Made by a program: the position numbers and the translations under genes
DNA from: Io17-Chloro-G2 sp965226915
Lineage (GTDB): Bacteria > Chloroflexota > Dehalococcoidia > Lucifugimonadales > UBA3495
DNA: 64,000 nt
Assembly (NCBI GenBank): GCA_965226915.1
Contig: CBDDEJ010000011.1
Coordinates: 62,001 to 126,000, forward strand
Direction of reading: 5' to 3'
In this document: positions 55,138-64,000 of the stretch, piece after piece
Layout: each line of letters starts with the position of its first letter
How positions within the stretch are numbered: position 1 is the first letter of the stretch
Notes under the pieces: model-generated
Seen by the model: the letters and a program-made list of their open reading frames with translations, nothing else
Told to the model about the DNA's origin: nothing
The model's database searches: none

Positions 55138-56664
55138 CTAACGGGCGTACTCTACGTTTCGCGTCTCCCGAATAACTGTAACTTTGATCTGACCAGGAAA
55201 CACCAAGTCGTCCGCTACTTTCCGGGCAATATTCCGGGCCAACGACGACGCCTGAACATCGTCCAGATCCTCGGGTTTGACCATCACCCGGACTTCCCGT
55301 CCGGCCTGGATCGCAAAGGCGCGTTCGACGCCCTCAAACCCGGTGGCCACCGCCTCCAGGTCTTGCAACCTTTTGACGTAAAGCTCGAGGGATTCCTTTC
55401 GCGCTCCGGGACGCGCCGCGCTGATGGCGTCTGCCGCTGCTATCAGGAACGACTCGATAGTCTCGTGCTCGTCGCTGTGATGTTCCAGGATACCCCGGTA
55501 GGAACTGTAGTTGATGCCGTGTTTCTTCGCCAGTTCGGCGCCGATCTCCGCGTGGGGGCCCGGCACCTCATGGGTCAGTGCTTTCCCTATGTCGTGGAGC
55601 AAGCCGCCGATCTTAGCCACTTGGATGTTGGCTCCGGCCTCGGCCGCCAACATGCCCGCAAGCAATGCAACCTCCATAGAGTGTTTCAGCACATTTTCGC
55701 CGTAGCTGTACCGGTATTTTAACCGGCCCAAGTGCCTGATCAACTCGGCGTCCAAGCCGCTGACGCCCACCTCGAAGGTGGCTTCCTCACCGGCTTTCCA
55801 GATTGTCTGCTCGATGTCCGATTGCGCCTTGATCACCATTTCTTCGATGCGGGCCGGTTGGATTCGCCCGTCGGACACCAGTTTTTCCAGTGCTAACCGG
55901 GCGATCTCCCGCCTAACGGGATCAAAGCACGATACGGTAACCACTTCCGGAGTGTCGTCGATAATGATATCGACTCCGGTAAGGGATTCTAAGGTTCTGA
56001 TGTTTCGCCCTTCACGGCCGATGAGACGGCCTTTCATCTCATCATTAGGCAGGGATACCACCGAGGTGGTAGTTTCGGATACAACGTCGGTAGCTAGACG
56101 GTTGATTGCCAGGGTTACGATTCTGCGGGCGTTATCGTCTGCCTTTTCCTTGGCCTCGCGTTCTAATTCTAATAAGCGCCGCCCCAGCTCGTGCTGGGCT
56201 TCCTCTTCACCCTGTTTGACCACCAATTGGCGGGCGTCGGTCACCGTTAGACCCGCCAACTCCTCAAGAGTCTGAAGCTGCTTGGCTTTTAGCGTATCCA
56301 ACTCTTCACGAGCTGTTGCCATTGCCTCTTCTTTTTTCGACAATCCCAGTTGTTGCTTTTCCAGCGCTTCGGTCCTGCGCTCGAACTGTTCTTCCCGCTG
56401 ATGGAACCGGTTCTCCAACTGGGTTACATCTTGACGCTGCACCTGGATCTCTCGTTCACTATCGGTGCGCTGTTTCAGCACCTCTTCCTGGGCAGCTAGA
56501 AGAATCCTACGCTTCTCATCTTCAGCTTCGTTGGTAATATTTTTGGCCTCTTGGCCGGCGTTATGCAGCCGTGTACCGTCTACTCTGTTCTTGAAGTATA
56601 GCCAGGTTGCTACCCCTATCCCTGCGGCCGCCAGGACGGCTAGGATTACGAGGATTGGATCCAT
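55138..56664 (-). CDS. rny: Ribonuclease Y
   Basis: A membrane-anchored endoribonuclease initiating mRNA decay, 508 residues. The N-terminal helix (ILVILAVLAAAGIGVATWLYF) anchors it; residues 35-195 form a long coiled coil; a KH domain follows (VVSLPNDEMKGRLIGREGRNIRTLESLTGVDIIIDDTPE, residues 202-240); then the HD domain with GGLLHDIGKALTHEVPGPHAEIGAELAKKHG (residues 345-375) and EHHSDEHE. The C-terminus ends with the usual PGQIKVTVIRETR. Full length. Transcribed leftward from a good promoter at 56730-56758 and followed by ymdB. Confidence 0.97.
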   Translation of the reverse strand: MDPILVILAVLAAAGIGVATWLYFKNRVDGTRLHNAGQEAKNITNEAEDEKRRILLAAQEEVLKQRTDSEREIQVQRQDVTQLENRFHQREEQFERRTEALEKQQLGLSKKEEAMATAREELDTLKAKQLQTLEELAGLTVTDARQLVVKQGEEEAQHELGRRLLELEREAKEKADDNARRIVTLAINRLATDVVSETTTSVVSLPNDEMKGRLIGREGRNIRTLESLTGVDIIIDDTPEVVTVSCFDPVRREIARLALEKLVSDGRIQPARIEEMVIKAQSDIEQTIWKAGEEATFEVGVSGLDAELIRHLGRLKYRYSYGENVLKHSMEVALLAGMLAAEAGANIQVAKIGGLLHDIGKALTHEVPGPHAEIGAELAKKHGINYSSYRGILEHHSDEHETIESFLIAAADAISAARPGARKESLELYVKRLQDLEAVATGFEGVERAFAIQAGREVRVMVKPEDLDDVQASSLARNIARKVADDLVFPGQIKVTVIRETRNVEYAR

Positions 56665-56729
56665 GTTCTCACCTCTTTCCTTTCCGTCTAGTTAGCCAAA
56701 ACCGAGGAGACACCGTCTCCCAGCGGTTA

Positions 56730-56758
56730 ATCGTACCGAATGGGGTAAATGGTGTCAA
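56730..56758 (-). promoter_or_regulatory. rny promoter
   Basis: On the minus strand, TTGACA (56753-56758), a 17-base spacer and TACGAT (56730-56735), 65 bases before the rny start. The ISAs1 element begins 19 bp upstream of the -35, and the transposase frame ends at 56755 inside this promoter. Confidence 0.75.
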
Positions 56759-57991
56759 GGAGATGCAGACCCATTCCAGGGCCTTTTCATTCTCCTGCCT
56801 GGTAGGTAGGTAAAGCCCATCATGTCGAAAGCTTCGCTGAGATGGGCATTGTGGCGGCGTAGGGCAGCGGCTACGTTGGAATGCCCAGCCCGACGTACCA
56901 AGCTGATGACCAGGTTCCGCAGGCCCGCCAGAACCTGTGGGGCGGCCCCAGTGCGCACCTGAGAGCGGTCCTCGTCGAAGGTCACATCCCGTACCCAGTG
57001 GAGGCGGTTCTCGATGCCCCAGTGCCCACGGGAAAGGCTCAACAATCGCCTGGCATCGGCATCAGTGGCTGGGAGACTGCTAATTGCATAGCTCACAGCC
57101 ACCTGTTTCTTGCCCTTCACGACCCGCTGGCGCTCTAGCCGACACACCTGTTGCAGATGCGGCCACGCTTCCCCGACCGTCCCAGCGCTGCCCACGTAGC
57201 CATTTAGCTCTGGGTCGGCCAAGGCCCACAACTCTCGCCGCTCCAGCCGCCCATGACGCCGCTTTACTGGAGCATCGGCCCAGACCGTCAGCTTGGCCCC
57301 GCGTGCTCGCCACTCCGCTGCCAGCCAGGGAGATACGGTTGGCCCACCAGCCCTCTCAGTTCCTAGCAGGGGAAAAAACCACCTCCAGGTCTCGGCGCAA
57401 GGTGGGCTGATTCTCTTTAACTGGCAGCAGATACTCTCCGCCGCCTGCCACAATCTGCTCACAGACTTTCCGTTGGGTCAGTAAGGCATCAGCCACTACT
57501 ACCCGACCCTTCAGGGGTACCTGGCCCAATACTTCTTTGACCGCCGCCAATTCTTCCCCCTTGCCCGGCGCAGCTACCTGCGCCAGCACTGCCCCAGCGC
57601 GGCTAGCGTAGGCCGACACCACATGGACCCCGGGTATCTCTTGGCCGTGGACCCCTCGCAAGGTTTTCCCGTCCAGGGACAGGGGATCATCCGCCTCTAC
57701 CCCGCTATTTGCCAGCCAGTTGCCGACTTCTGCCTCAAAGGCCGCCACGTCCAGGTCCTTGAACACCCGGTGGAGGGTGGCCACGCAGGGTGTCTTCTCC
57801 TGGCTGAACCCCAAAAGCTGCGCCGTAGCACCCCCTTGGTCCCGCCCCCATTGCGCTATGGCGTATAAGCTGCGGGCGCCGCACAGCATGGCACAGGTGG
57901 CCAAGGCCAGGATCGCCCCAAAAGAGTGGCGTCGCCCTTGGCTACTCCGGAAGTCAGGCGCCAAATCCAGCGCTTCCCTCAAAGTCATCAT
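56755..57991 (-). pseudogene. ISAs1-family transposase, one frameshift
   Basis: The first frame (57991 to 57356) gives RRHSFGAILALATCAMLCGARSLYAIAQWGRDQ, DPLSLDGKTLRGV and VVVADALLTQRKVCEQIVAGGGEYLLPVKENQPTL, which hold the first acidic residues. At about 57370-57381 (TTTTTTCCCC) the frame shifts, and the second (57462 to 56755) gives ISSLPATDADARRLLSLSRGHWGIENRLHWVRDVTFDEDRSQVRTG with the final catalytic Glu, then FDMMGFTYL. The C-terminal codons run 22 bases past the inverted repeat into the rny promoter. A run of six T then four C is a plausible slip site, but ISAs1 is not known for programmed shifting, so it is called a pseudogene. Confidence 0.82.
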
Positions 57992-58053
57992 CCTCCCCTC
58001 CCGCTTAAACTGGTAATAATTTTATACTATTTTGAGAAAATGAAAAGGCCCTG
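56777..58053 (-). mobile_element. ISAs1-family insertion element
   Basis: A 1277-bp element with inverted repeats CAGGGCCTTTTCATT(C/T)TC at both ends. It is flanked by AGACCCATTC (56767-56776) and AGACCCGTTC (58054-58063), a 10-bp duplication with one mismatch, as expected for ISAs1. It inserted just upstream of the rny promoter. Confidence 0.92.
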
Positions 58054-58419
58054 AGACCCGTTCAGCCTCAAGCTTCAGCCTCAAGTTGGCCGATCTACAC
58101 CAGGTCGAGGTCCCAGACATAATCAAGGAAACTGTTCAGAGTTGAGGGGAAGTGAGCAACCGGCGGCATTCCAGGAGGGGATTGAGACCTCTGGCCCGCC
58201 AGGTGCCAAAGAGGGATGCCAAGGTCATCTTGCTGTCGGCGCCCTGCCCTGAGCGGGTGCCGCCGCTGATCTTGCGACTGGTTACCAGATGCCGCAGGCT
58301 CCGCTCGGCGGCGTTGTTGTCTGAGGGCACGGCTGGGTCCGACACGAAGACAAACAGTTCCTTGATGAACCGTTCCATGCGCCGGCAGAGCTTGGCCTGA
58401 ACCGCCAGGGGATCTTTAA

Positions 58420-60139
58420 CCCGAATCCACCGATAGAGGGCGTGTCGCGACAGGGCGGATAGGGAAGGAAGTGCTCCTCTGAATCTGGGATAATGGTTTT
58501 ATAACAGAAAACCGACCAGAAACAAGGAGCACCCAATAGATGCGACCACGCAACCACCTCGACCGCATCCACATCTCCTTCGACGACCACCGCCTGGTCA
58601 ACAATGCCGGCCTGCTCCTTCCCGCCACCTTGGCCTTGCACCTCGGCCTTTCCCAACTGGTTGACCGGCGCCTGGACCTGGGCCGGGCCCCAGGCCGAGC
58701 CAACACCGGTGACAAGATGATGACGCTGGTGGCATCTGCGTTGGCGGGCGGCGACTGCATCGACGACGCCGATGCGCTGCGCGCCGGCGGGACAGCCTGC
58801 ACCCTGGGCAGTGTGCTCAAGGCGCCCTCCACCCTGGGCGCCTTCCTGCGCAGCTTTCGCTGGGGCCACGTCCGCCAACTGGACCGGGTGAGCCGCGAGT
58901 TGCTGGCCCGGGCCTGGCAGGCCGGAGCCGGACCCGGCGACGCACCATTTACCATCGACCTTGATTCGACGATCTGCGAGACCTACGGACTGGCCAAGGA
59001 GGGCGCCCGCCACCACGGCTACACCAGCGCCCGGGGCTATCACCCGCTGTTGGCCGTCGCCGCCGGCGCCGGCGACGTGCTGATGTCCCGGCTGCGCGAG
59101 GGCCGCGCCAACACCGCCCGCGGGGCCGCCCACTTCCTGCGGGAGACGGTGGGGCGGGTGCGCTACGCTGGCGCCAGCGGGCAGATCACCCTGCGGGCCG
59201 ACAGCGGCTTCTATACCCACGCCGTGGTCGCCGTCTGCCGCAAGCTGGACGTGCGCTTCTCCATCACCATCCGCCAGCACAAAAGCCTGCGCAATCTCAT
59301 CGAGGCCATACCCGAAGCTGCCTGGACGCCGATTCCCTACTGAATGGACGGCGCCGCCGCTGTGGCCGAGACGACTTATACCCCCTTCCAGAGTGAGCCG
59401 GACGCCGCGCCGGTGCGGCTCATCGTCCGGCGGGTGCAGCCGACCCCCGGTTCCCAACTGGCCCTCTTCGCCACCTACAGTTATCACCGCTTCATCACCG
59501 ACCGGGACGGAGAGACCCTGGAACTGGAGGCCGACCACCGCCGCCACGCCGAGATCGAGAATGCGATACGCGACCTCAAGTACGGCGTCGGGTTGAACCA
59601 CATGCCGTCCGGCCGCTTCGCCGCCAACGGCGCCTGGCTGGCCGTCCAGGTGATGGCCCACAACCTGGCCCGCTGGACCGCGCGCATCGGCCTGGGCGAG
59701 CAGATCGTGACCACCAAGACCCTCAGGCGACGGTTCTTCTCCCTGGCCGGACGGCTCACCCGCTCGGCGCGCCGCCTCACCCTGCATCTGCCCCAGCGCT
59801 GGCCTTGGGAAACCCAGTTCAGTCGCGCCCTGGCCCGGCTGCGCGCCCTGCCACTCCCAGCCTGACGACCCGTCTGCAACTGACCCGCCATCCGGCCAAC
59901 TGAACGTCCCGGCAAACTCGCGCCAGTCCCGGTCCGCGAGCGCCTCTTCCCGTGTCCTATCCCGCCATCTCGCTCAGCACAGCCACTGCAGACCGCCATC
60001 GGCGCCCCCAAAAGCGCCTGCGACCGCCCGCCAACCTCCCGTCTACCCGAATTCGAGCCCGGATCATCGCGCCTGCAACTCCCTCCCCCCTCTTCCGCTG
60101 TCCTCACCCCCTCCATCCGGGTCCATCGGTGGATTCGGG
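58420..60139 (+). mobile_element. IS1380-family element, type A, copy 3 (nested in IS66)
   Basis: A 1720-bp copy with the same ends as the others. The left flank is TTTAA and the right flank GTAAG; the intact IS66 has CTTTAAGG here, so the duplication is partial (TAA). The transposase has an in-frame TGA. Confidence 0.93.
58540..59865 (+). pseudogene. IS1380 transposase type A, copy 3, Trp-to-TGA stop
   Basis: The frame matches the 441-residue copies except that TGG is TGA at 59341-59343 after AAWTPIPY; the rest (MDGAAAVAETTY onward) remains open to 59865. A few other changes are seen (TSARG for TGARG, YHRF for YHGF). Truncation falls after the second catalytic Asp but before the Glu, so it should be inactive. 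Confidence 0.92.
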
Positions 60140-61283
60140 GTAAGGAAAGGCCGCGCCAAGACCATTAGTTTCTCCTCCAGCATTAGCTGGGTGCGATGGC
60201 CTGGCTGGGCTCGGGGAAGGACCGAGGCCTTGGCCTCCGTGTAGACCTGGTGAACCGCCTCGGCCCACTGAGCCAGCCCAGCGTCTTCTGGGTACAACCC
60301 CTTTCAGGTCATGGATATCCCGCAGCAGATGAGCCCAGCACCGTTGCTTCAGGCCCGGGTAGTGGTTATAGGCCGCGTAGAAATCACTGACCAACACTCC
60401 GCTGAAGGAGGAATCCAGCACCTCATCCACCACCTCCTTATCCCGACCCCGACGCAGGAAGTATCGTTCGCTGGGAGTGCTGAAGGTCCAAACATAGCCG
60501 TTGCTCCCGTCCTGGCGCCAGCCGGTTTCGTCGCCCTGCACCACGGGACTGGCGCGGACTTGCTCGAGCACCTCTCGCACCGCCGTCTCAGCCTGACGGG
60601 CTACTCCATGGACGGCCTCGACGATGGCGCCAACACTCAGGTGCAACTGATGGACGCTCTCCAGGTACCATTGGATGATTCTTATGGGCAACCGTCCCTC
60701 CTCCCGCAGGGTCACCATCAGGCTTACCAGATTGACCCCCAGGCGCTGCTGGCCCAGAACCACCCCCTGCAGGGCCTCTTTGGGCAGCCGGCGCCGCTGG
60801 CATACCGGACAGATGCGGGCTACCAGGGCGTGCTCGGTCACTTCTACCGGAGCCACCGGTAGCTCAATGACTTCCCGAGTTCGCTGTACCCATCCGCCGT
60901 TCAGGTGAGTCCCGCAGTCGGGACAGACCGCCACGGCATGCTCCACCCGCCGGGTAGGAGTCATGCGCTGGCGGGCGAAGCCATGGCGGCGCGGCTTTCT
61001 GGGCTCCTTTTTCTCCGGCGCTTGCCGGCTGGAGTGCGGCTGATTACCCGGCATCCCCGACGACCCGCGCCGGTTGGGACGGGATTCCAGAACCCCAATC
61101 CGCCTTTGCAAATCGGCAATGACTCCCCGCTGGCCGGCAATTATCTCCAGCAGAGTTTCGCCACTCGCCGCGTTCAGGTCTAGTTCAGTGTCCACCTCCC
61201 TGGTATGCCACAACTCCCCCGGCCATGCCAGCGTTTTTCCAACGGCTTTGAGCCAATTCACCTCATCAAGTCTGAACAGTTAC

Positions 61284-61415
61284 TAATCAAGTTATTTTTT
61301 ACGAAATGATTAAGAGATCATCCAAATTAATTTATTTTCCCATATGACCTCAATCTCCGACAGGCCGGAGCCGCACCGGCACGTTGGGCGCCGATATCTA
61401 GGCAATTCAAACCAC
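61284..61415. other. Short native spacer between the two IS66 copies
   Basis: A 132-bp stretch including both target duplications, with an A/T-rich left half unlike the surrounding IS DNA. It shows that the two IS66 copies inserted separately, since their 8-bp duplications differ (TAATCAAG and CAAACCAC). Confidence 0.7.
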
Positions 61416-62846
61416 GAATCTGTTCAGAGTTGAGGGGAAGTGAGCAACCGGCGGCATTCCAGGAGGGGATTGAGACCTCTGGCCCGCCAGGTGCCAAAGA
61501 GGGATGCCAAGGTCATCTTGCTGTCGGCGCCCTGCCCTGAGCGGGCGCCGCCGCTGATCTTGCGACTGGTTACCAGATGCCGCAGGCTCCGCTCGGCGGC
61601 GTTGTTGTCTGAGGGCACGGCTGGGTCCGACACGAAGACAAACAGTTCCTTGATGAACCGTTCCATGCGCCGGCAGAGCTTGGCCTGAACCGCCAGGGGA
61701 TCTTTAAGGAAAGGCCGCGCCAAGACCATTAGTTTCTCCTCCAGCATTAGCTGGGTGCGATGGCCTGGCTGGGCTCGGGGAAGGACCGAGGCCTTGGCCT
61801 CCGTGTAGACCTGGTGAACCGCCTCGGCCCACTGAGCCAGCCCAGCGTCTTCTGGGTACAACCCTTTCAGGTCATGGATATCCCGCAGCAGATGAGCCCA
61901 GCACCGTTGCTTCAGGCCCGGGTAGTGGTTATAGGCGGCGTAGAAATCACTGACCAACACTCCGCTGAAGGAGGAATCCAGCACCTCATCCACCACCCCC
62001 TTATCCCGACCCCGACGCAGGAAGTATCGTTCGCTGGGAGTGCTGAAGGTCCAAACATAGCCGTTGCTCCCGTCCTGGCGCCAGCCGGTTTCGTCGCCCT
62101 GCACCACGGGACTGGCGCGGACTTGCTCGAGCACCTCTCGCACCGCCGTCTCAGCCTGACGGGCTACTCCATGGACGGCCTGGACGATGGCGCCAACACT
62201 CAGGTGCAACTGATGGACGCTCTCCAGGTACCATTGGATGATTCTTATGGGCAACCGTCCCTCCTCCCGCAGGGTCACCATCAGGCTTACCAGATTGACC
62301 CCCAGGCGCTGCTGGCCCAGAACCACCCCCTGCAGGGCCTCTTTGGGCAGCCGGCGCCGCTGGCATACCGGACAGATGCGGGCTACCAGAGCGTGCTCGG
62401 TCACTTCTACCGGAGCCACCGGTAGCTCAATGACTTCCCGAGTTCGCTGTACCCATCCGCCGTTCAGGTGAGTCCCGCAGTCGGGACAGACCGCCACGGC
62501 ATGCTCCACCCGCCGGGTAGGAGTCATGCGCTGGCGGGCGAAGCCATGGCGGCGCGGCTTTCTGGGCTCCTTTTTCTCCGGCGCTTGCCGGCTGGAGTGC
62601 GGCTGATTACCCGGCATCCCCGACGACCCGCGCCGGTTGGGACGGGATTCCAGAACCCCAATCCGCCTTTGCAAATCGGCAATGACTCCCCGCTGGCCGG
62701 CAATTATCTCCAGCAGAGTTTCGCCACTCGCCGCGTTCAGGTCTAGTTCAGTGTCCACCTCCCTGGTATGCCACAACTCCCCCGGCCATGCCAGCGTTTT
62801 TCCAACGGCTTTGAGCCAATTCACCTCATCAACTCTGAACAGTTAC
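61416..62846 (-). mobile_element. IS66-family element, copy 2 (intact, single-gene type)
   Basis: A 1431-bp element. The ends read GAATCTGTTCAGAGTTGA and GTAACTGTTCAGAGTTGA. CAAACCAC flanks it exactly (61408-61415, 62847-62854). Only one gene is present, without the small tnpA/tnpB genes of classical IS66, so it belongs to the ISBst12-like subgroup. Its right end is 16 bp from the dnaJ -35. Confidence 0.95.
61424..62824 (-). CDS. IS66-family transposase (intact)
   Basis: A 466-residue protein. Residues 28-66 form a coiled coil (LLEIIAGQRGVIADLQRRIGVLES). A zinc finger is at 112-165 (CPDCGTHL ... CPVCQRR). The DDE domain has VVQGDETGWRQDGSNGYVWTF, GVLVSDFYAAYN, RCWAHLLRDIHDL and a final VPSDNNAAERSLRHLVTSRKISGG with the catalytic Glu. 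No interruption, so probably active and the source for the other IS66 sequences in the window. Confidence 0.94.
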   Translation of the reverse strand: MNWLKAVGKTLAWPGELWHTREVDTELDLNAASGETLLEIIAGQRGVIADLQRRIGVLESRPNRRGSSGMPGNQPHSSRQAPEKKEPRKPRRHGFARQRMTPTRRVEHAVAVCPDCGTHLNGGWVQRTREVIELPVAPVEVTEHALVARICPVCQRRRLPKEALQGVVLGQQRLGVNLVSLMVTLREEGRLPIRIIQWYLESVHQLHLSVGAIVQAVHGVARQAETAVREVLEQVRASPVVQGDETGWRQDGSNGYVWTFSTPSERYFLRRGRDKGVVDEVLDSSFSGVLVSDFYAAYNHYPGLKQRCWAHLLRDIHDLKGLYPEDAGLAQWAEAVHQVYTEAKASVLPRAQPGHRTQLMLEEKLMVLARPFLKDPLAVQAKLCRRMERFIKELFVFVSDPAVPSDNNAAERSLRHLVTSRKISGGARSGQGADSKMTLASLFGTWRARGLNPLLECRRLLTSPQL

Positions 62847-62861
62847 CAAACCACAGCCGGT

Positions 62862-62891
62862 CTTGAGACTCCCAGCATAGTGCCCTATACT
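62862..62891 (+). promoter_or_regulatory. dnaJ promoter with HAIR half-site
   Basis: TTGAGA (62863-62868), a 17-base spacer and TATACT (62886-62891), 67 bases before the dnaJ ATG. CTTGAG at 62862-62867 equals the left half of the HAIR operator; the right half (expected CTCAAG) is not recognisable. The IS66 target duplication ends 8 bp upstream of the -35. Confidence 0.7.
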
Positions 62892-62957
62892 TTAAAGGCT
62901 AGTAACCAATTTTATGTTTCTGTAACAAAACTATTTAGCTTGCCGCAGGGGATGTTC

Positions 62958-64000
62958 ATGGCCAACCGGGACTACTACGACGTTTTGGGGGTTTCCAAAA
63001 CGGATAACGACGAAGGGATTCGCCGCGCATACCGAAAGATGGCCATGGAGTATCATCCTGACCGGAATAAAGAGGCGGGCGCCGAAGAAAAATTCAAGGA
63101 AATAAACGAAGCCTACCAAGTATTGTCAGACCCAAAAAAACGGAACCAATACGACACCTACGGCCGAACCGGCGGGGGAAGCAATGGAGGCTTCGACCGG
63201 CCCTTCGACGGATATGATGTCTTCGGCGGCTTCGGCGATATATTCGACTCTTTTTTCGGAGACGCTTCGGGGCGCCGCAGCCGGGAAGCTCAACGGGGCG
63301 CAGACCTGAACCAGCGTCTGACACTCACGTTCGAAGAGTCCGTGTTCGGTGTGGACCGCCAGTTGGACCTTGCCCGCTTGGAACGGTGTAATAGATGCGC
63401 CGGGGCAGGCAACGAACCTGGCACCGCGATAAACAATTGCACCACCTGCCGTGGCAGCGGCCAGGTTCGCCGGGTCCAACGCAGCATCTTTGGCCAATTC
63501 GCCCAGGTGACCGCCTGCACCTCTTGCCGGGGCACGGGGAAAGCCATTGAGAAGCCTTGCAACATCTGCAAAGGCGCCGGTTTAGACCGGAGGGAACGCA
63601 AAATATCCGTCAAGATCCCAGCTGGAGTGGATGACGGCATGCAGGTCCGTCTTACTTCGGAGGGAGACGCGGGCTCCGGAGGGGGGCCGGCGGGAAACCT
63701 ATACGTTCAACTTCGCGTCAGCGCCCACGACAAATTCCACCGCGACGGAAATGATCTGGTGTACATACTACCGGTCAACGTGGCCGAAGCCGCTCTGGGA
63801 GTGGACAAGAATGTGCCCACGTTGGACGGAGACTATGAGACCGTAAAAGTTCCCCAGGGCACCCAACCCGGCGCGGAATTCCGAATCAAGGGCAAGGGCG
63901 TGCCCCACCTAAATCTCAATCGAAGGGGCGACTTGCGCGTGTTGGTGGACCTGAAGGTCCCCGACAAATTGAACAGGCAACAGCGAGAGCTTTTGGAACA
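62958..64000 (+). CDS. dnaJ: Chaperone DnaJ (Hsp40), 3' end outside the window
   Basis: Co-chaperone that stimulates DnaK ATPase. The J domain runs DYYDVLGVSKTDNDEGIRRAYRKMAMEYHPDRNKEAG with the HPD motif at about residue 33, then a Gly/Phe-rich stretch (GGGSNGGFDRPFDGYDVFGGFGDIFDSFFG), four zinc-finger repeats of CxxCxGxG type (CNRCAGAG, CTTCRGSG, CTSCRGTG, CNICKGAG) and the C-terminal substrate domain up to the window end. ATG 62958 is chosen because AGGGG lies 7 bases upstream; ATG 62952 is in frame. It is 55 kb from the hspR-grpE-dnaK operon, with its own promoter. Confidence 0.96.
   Translation, partial: MANRDYYDVLGVSKTDNDEGIRRAYRKMAMEYHPDRNKEAGAEEKFKEINEAYQVLSDPKKRNQYDTYGRTGGGSNGGFDRPFDGYDVFGGFGDIFDSFFGDASGRRSREAQRGADLNQRLTLTFEESVFGVDRQLDLARLERCNRCAGAGNEPGTAINNCTTCRGSGQVRRVQRSIFGQFAQVTACTSCRGTGKAIEKPCNICKGAGLDRRERKISVKIPAGVDDGMQVRLTSEGDAGSGGGPAGNLYVQLRVSAHDKFHRDGNDLVYILPVNVAEAALGVDKNVPTLDGDYETVKVPQGTQPGAEFRIKGKGVPHLNLNRRGDLRVLVDLKVPDKLNRQQRELLE

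Larger units (their letters stand above)
58136..61261 (-). pseudogene. IS66 transposase, copy 1, split and frameshifted
   Basis: The start MNWLKAVGKTLAWPGELWHTREVD at 61261 is followed by the coiled-coil and zinc-finger part (AVAVCPDCGTHL, VARICPVCQRRRLP) and much of the DDE core (VVQGDETGWRQDG, VSDFYAAYN). An extra C near 60300 shifts the frame after HDLKG. The C-terminal part (MERFIKELFVFVSDPAVPSDNNAAERSLRHL) lies beyond the IS1380 insertion at 58136-58419. Not functional. Confidence 0.9.
58128..61283 (-). mobile_element. IS66-family element, copy 1 (carries nested IS1380 type A)
   Basis: Parts 58128-58419 and 60140-61283 make one IS66 element. TAATCAAG flanks it (58120-58127, 61284-61291), a perfect 8-bp duplication typical of IS66. 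The inner sequence of both ends is CTGTTCAGAGTTGA. Its transposase is split by the IS1380 insertion and also carries a one-base insertion in a C-run near 60297-60302. Confidence 0.93.

Noticed and set aside
1..64000. tRNA or rRNA genes
   Set aside because: No cloverleaf or conserved T-loop pattern and no rRNA-like stretch was recognised by eye; a covariance-model search would be decisive.

Overview
The window reads like a chromosomal segment of a Chloroflexota-type bacterium, most likely a Dehalococcoidia/SAR202-like lineage. That placement is an inference from gene content: an HspR-controlled DnaK operon, a recA-recX-rny-ymdB neighbourhood, a luciferase-like monooxygenase beside an enoyl-CoA hydratase-like gene, a CaiB-family CoA-transferase, a ring-hydroxylating Rieske oxygenase, and AAA/LuxR regulators of the kind common in that group. 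No rRNA, tRNA or CRISPR array was seen.

Layout. 0-9.9 kb: the 3' part of selD, an IS1380 element abutting its stop codon, a decayed sulfite-oxidase-like gene, a zinc-ribbon protein, then the hspR-grpE-dnaK operon behind a well-formed promoter/HAIR operator, an AcuC-like deacetylase and small hypotheticals. 10-22 kb: a secreted M28 peptidase broken by IS630, a luciferase-like oxidoreductase with a crotonase, a HAD phosphatase with an IS1380 element 6 bp upstream, an MFS exporter, a PAC2 protein, trpS with a repeat-derived tail, and an inositol-phosphatase-family gene. 22-33.7 kb: a truncated flavoprotein, a two-gene AAA-ATPase (DUF3696 type) plus PIN-like module broken by IS1380/IS66 DNA, a TauE/SafE permease, an MBL-fold protein, three copies of a 179-bp repeat, an IS630-type MITE, a decayed CoA-transferase, and a radical-SAM/methyltransferase pair. 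33.8-44.7 kb: two paralogous AAA/LuxR regulators, both interrupted by IS1380 elements, one of them by a nested pair. 44.9-56.7 kb: a tandem-repeat surface-like protein, a Rieske oxygenase with an internal stop, a PlsY-like gene, a TPR protein, a small redox protein, recA-recX, and the leftward rny-ymdB-PHP-plsY-zinc-finger run. 56.7-62.9 kb: an island of ISAs1, IS66 (one copy carrying a nested IS1380) and a second, intact IS66, followed by dnaJ, which runs off the window.

The dominant theme is insertion-sequence expansion with gene decay. There are two different IS1380-type elements (three copies plus a remnant of one, four copies of the other), IS66 (two copies plus a remnant), IS630 and ISAs1, often with readable target duplications and nested inside one another. 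At least eight ordinary genes are broken by insertion, truncation, frameshift or nonsense. Core genes (selD, hspR, grpE, dnaK, trpS, recA, recX, rny, ymdB, dnaJ) remain open; several insertions stop just short of such genes or their promoters.

The strongest candidates for something under-described are the AAA(DUF3696)-PIN operon (a possible defence module caught in decay), the IS1380 copies sharing an in-frame TGA that looks like a micro-inversion, the 179-bp inverted-repeat elements that supply a possible N-terminus to a neighbouring gene, and a 69-bp tandem-repeat gene open in two frames.
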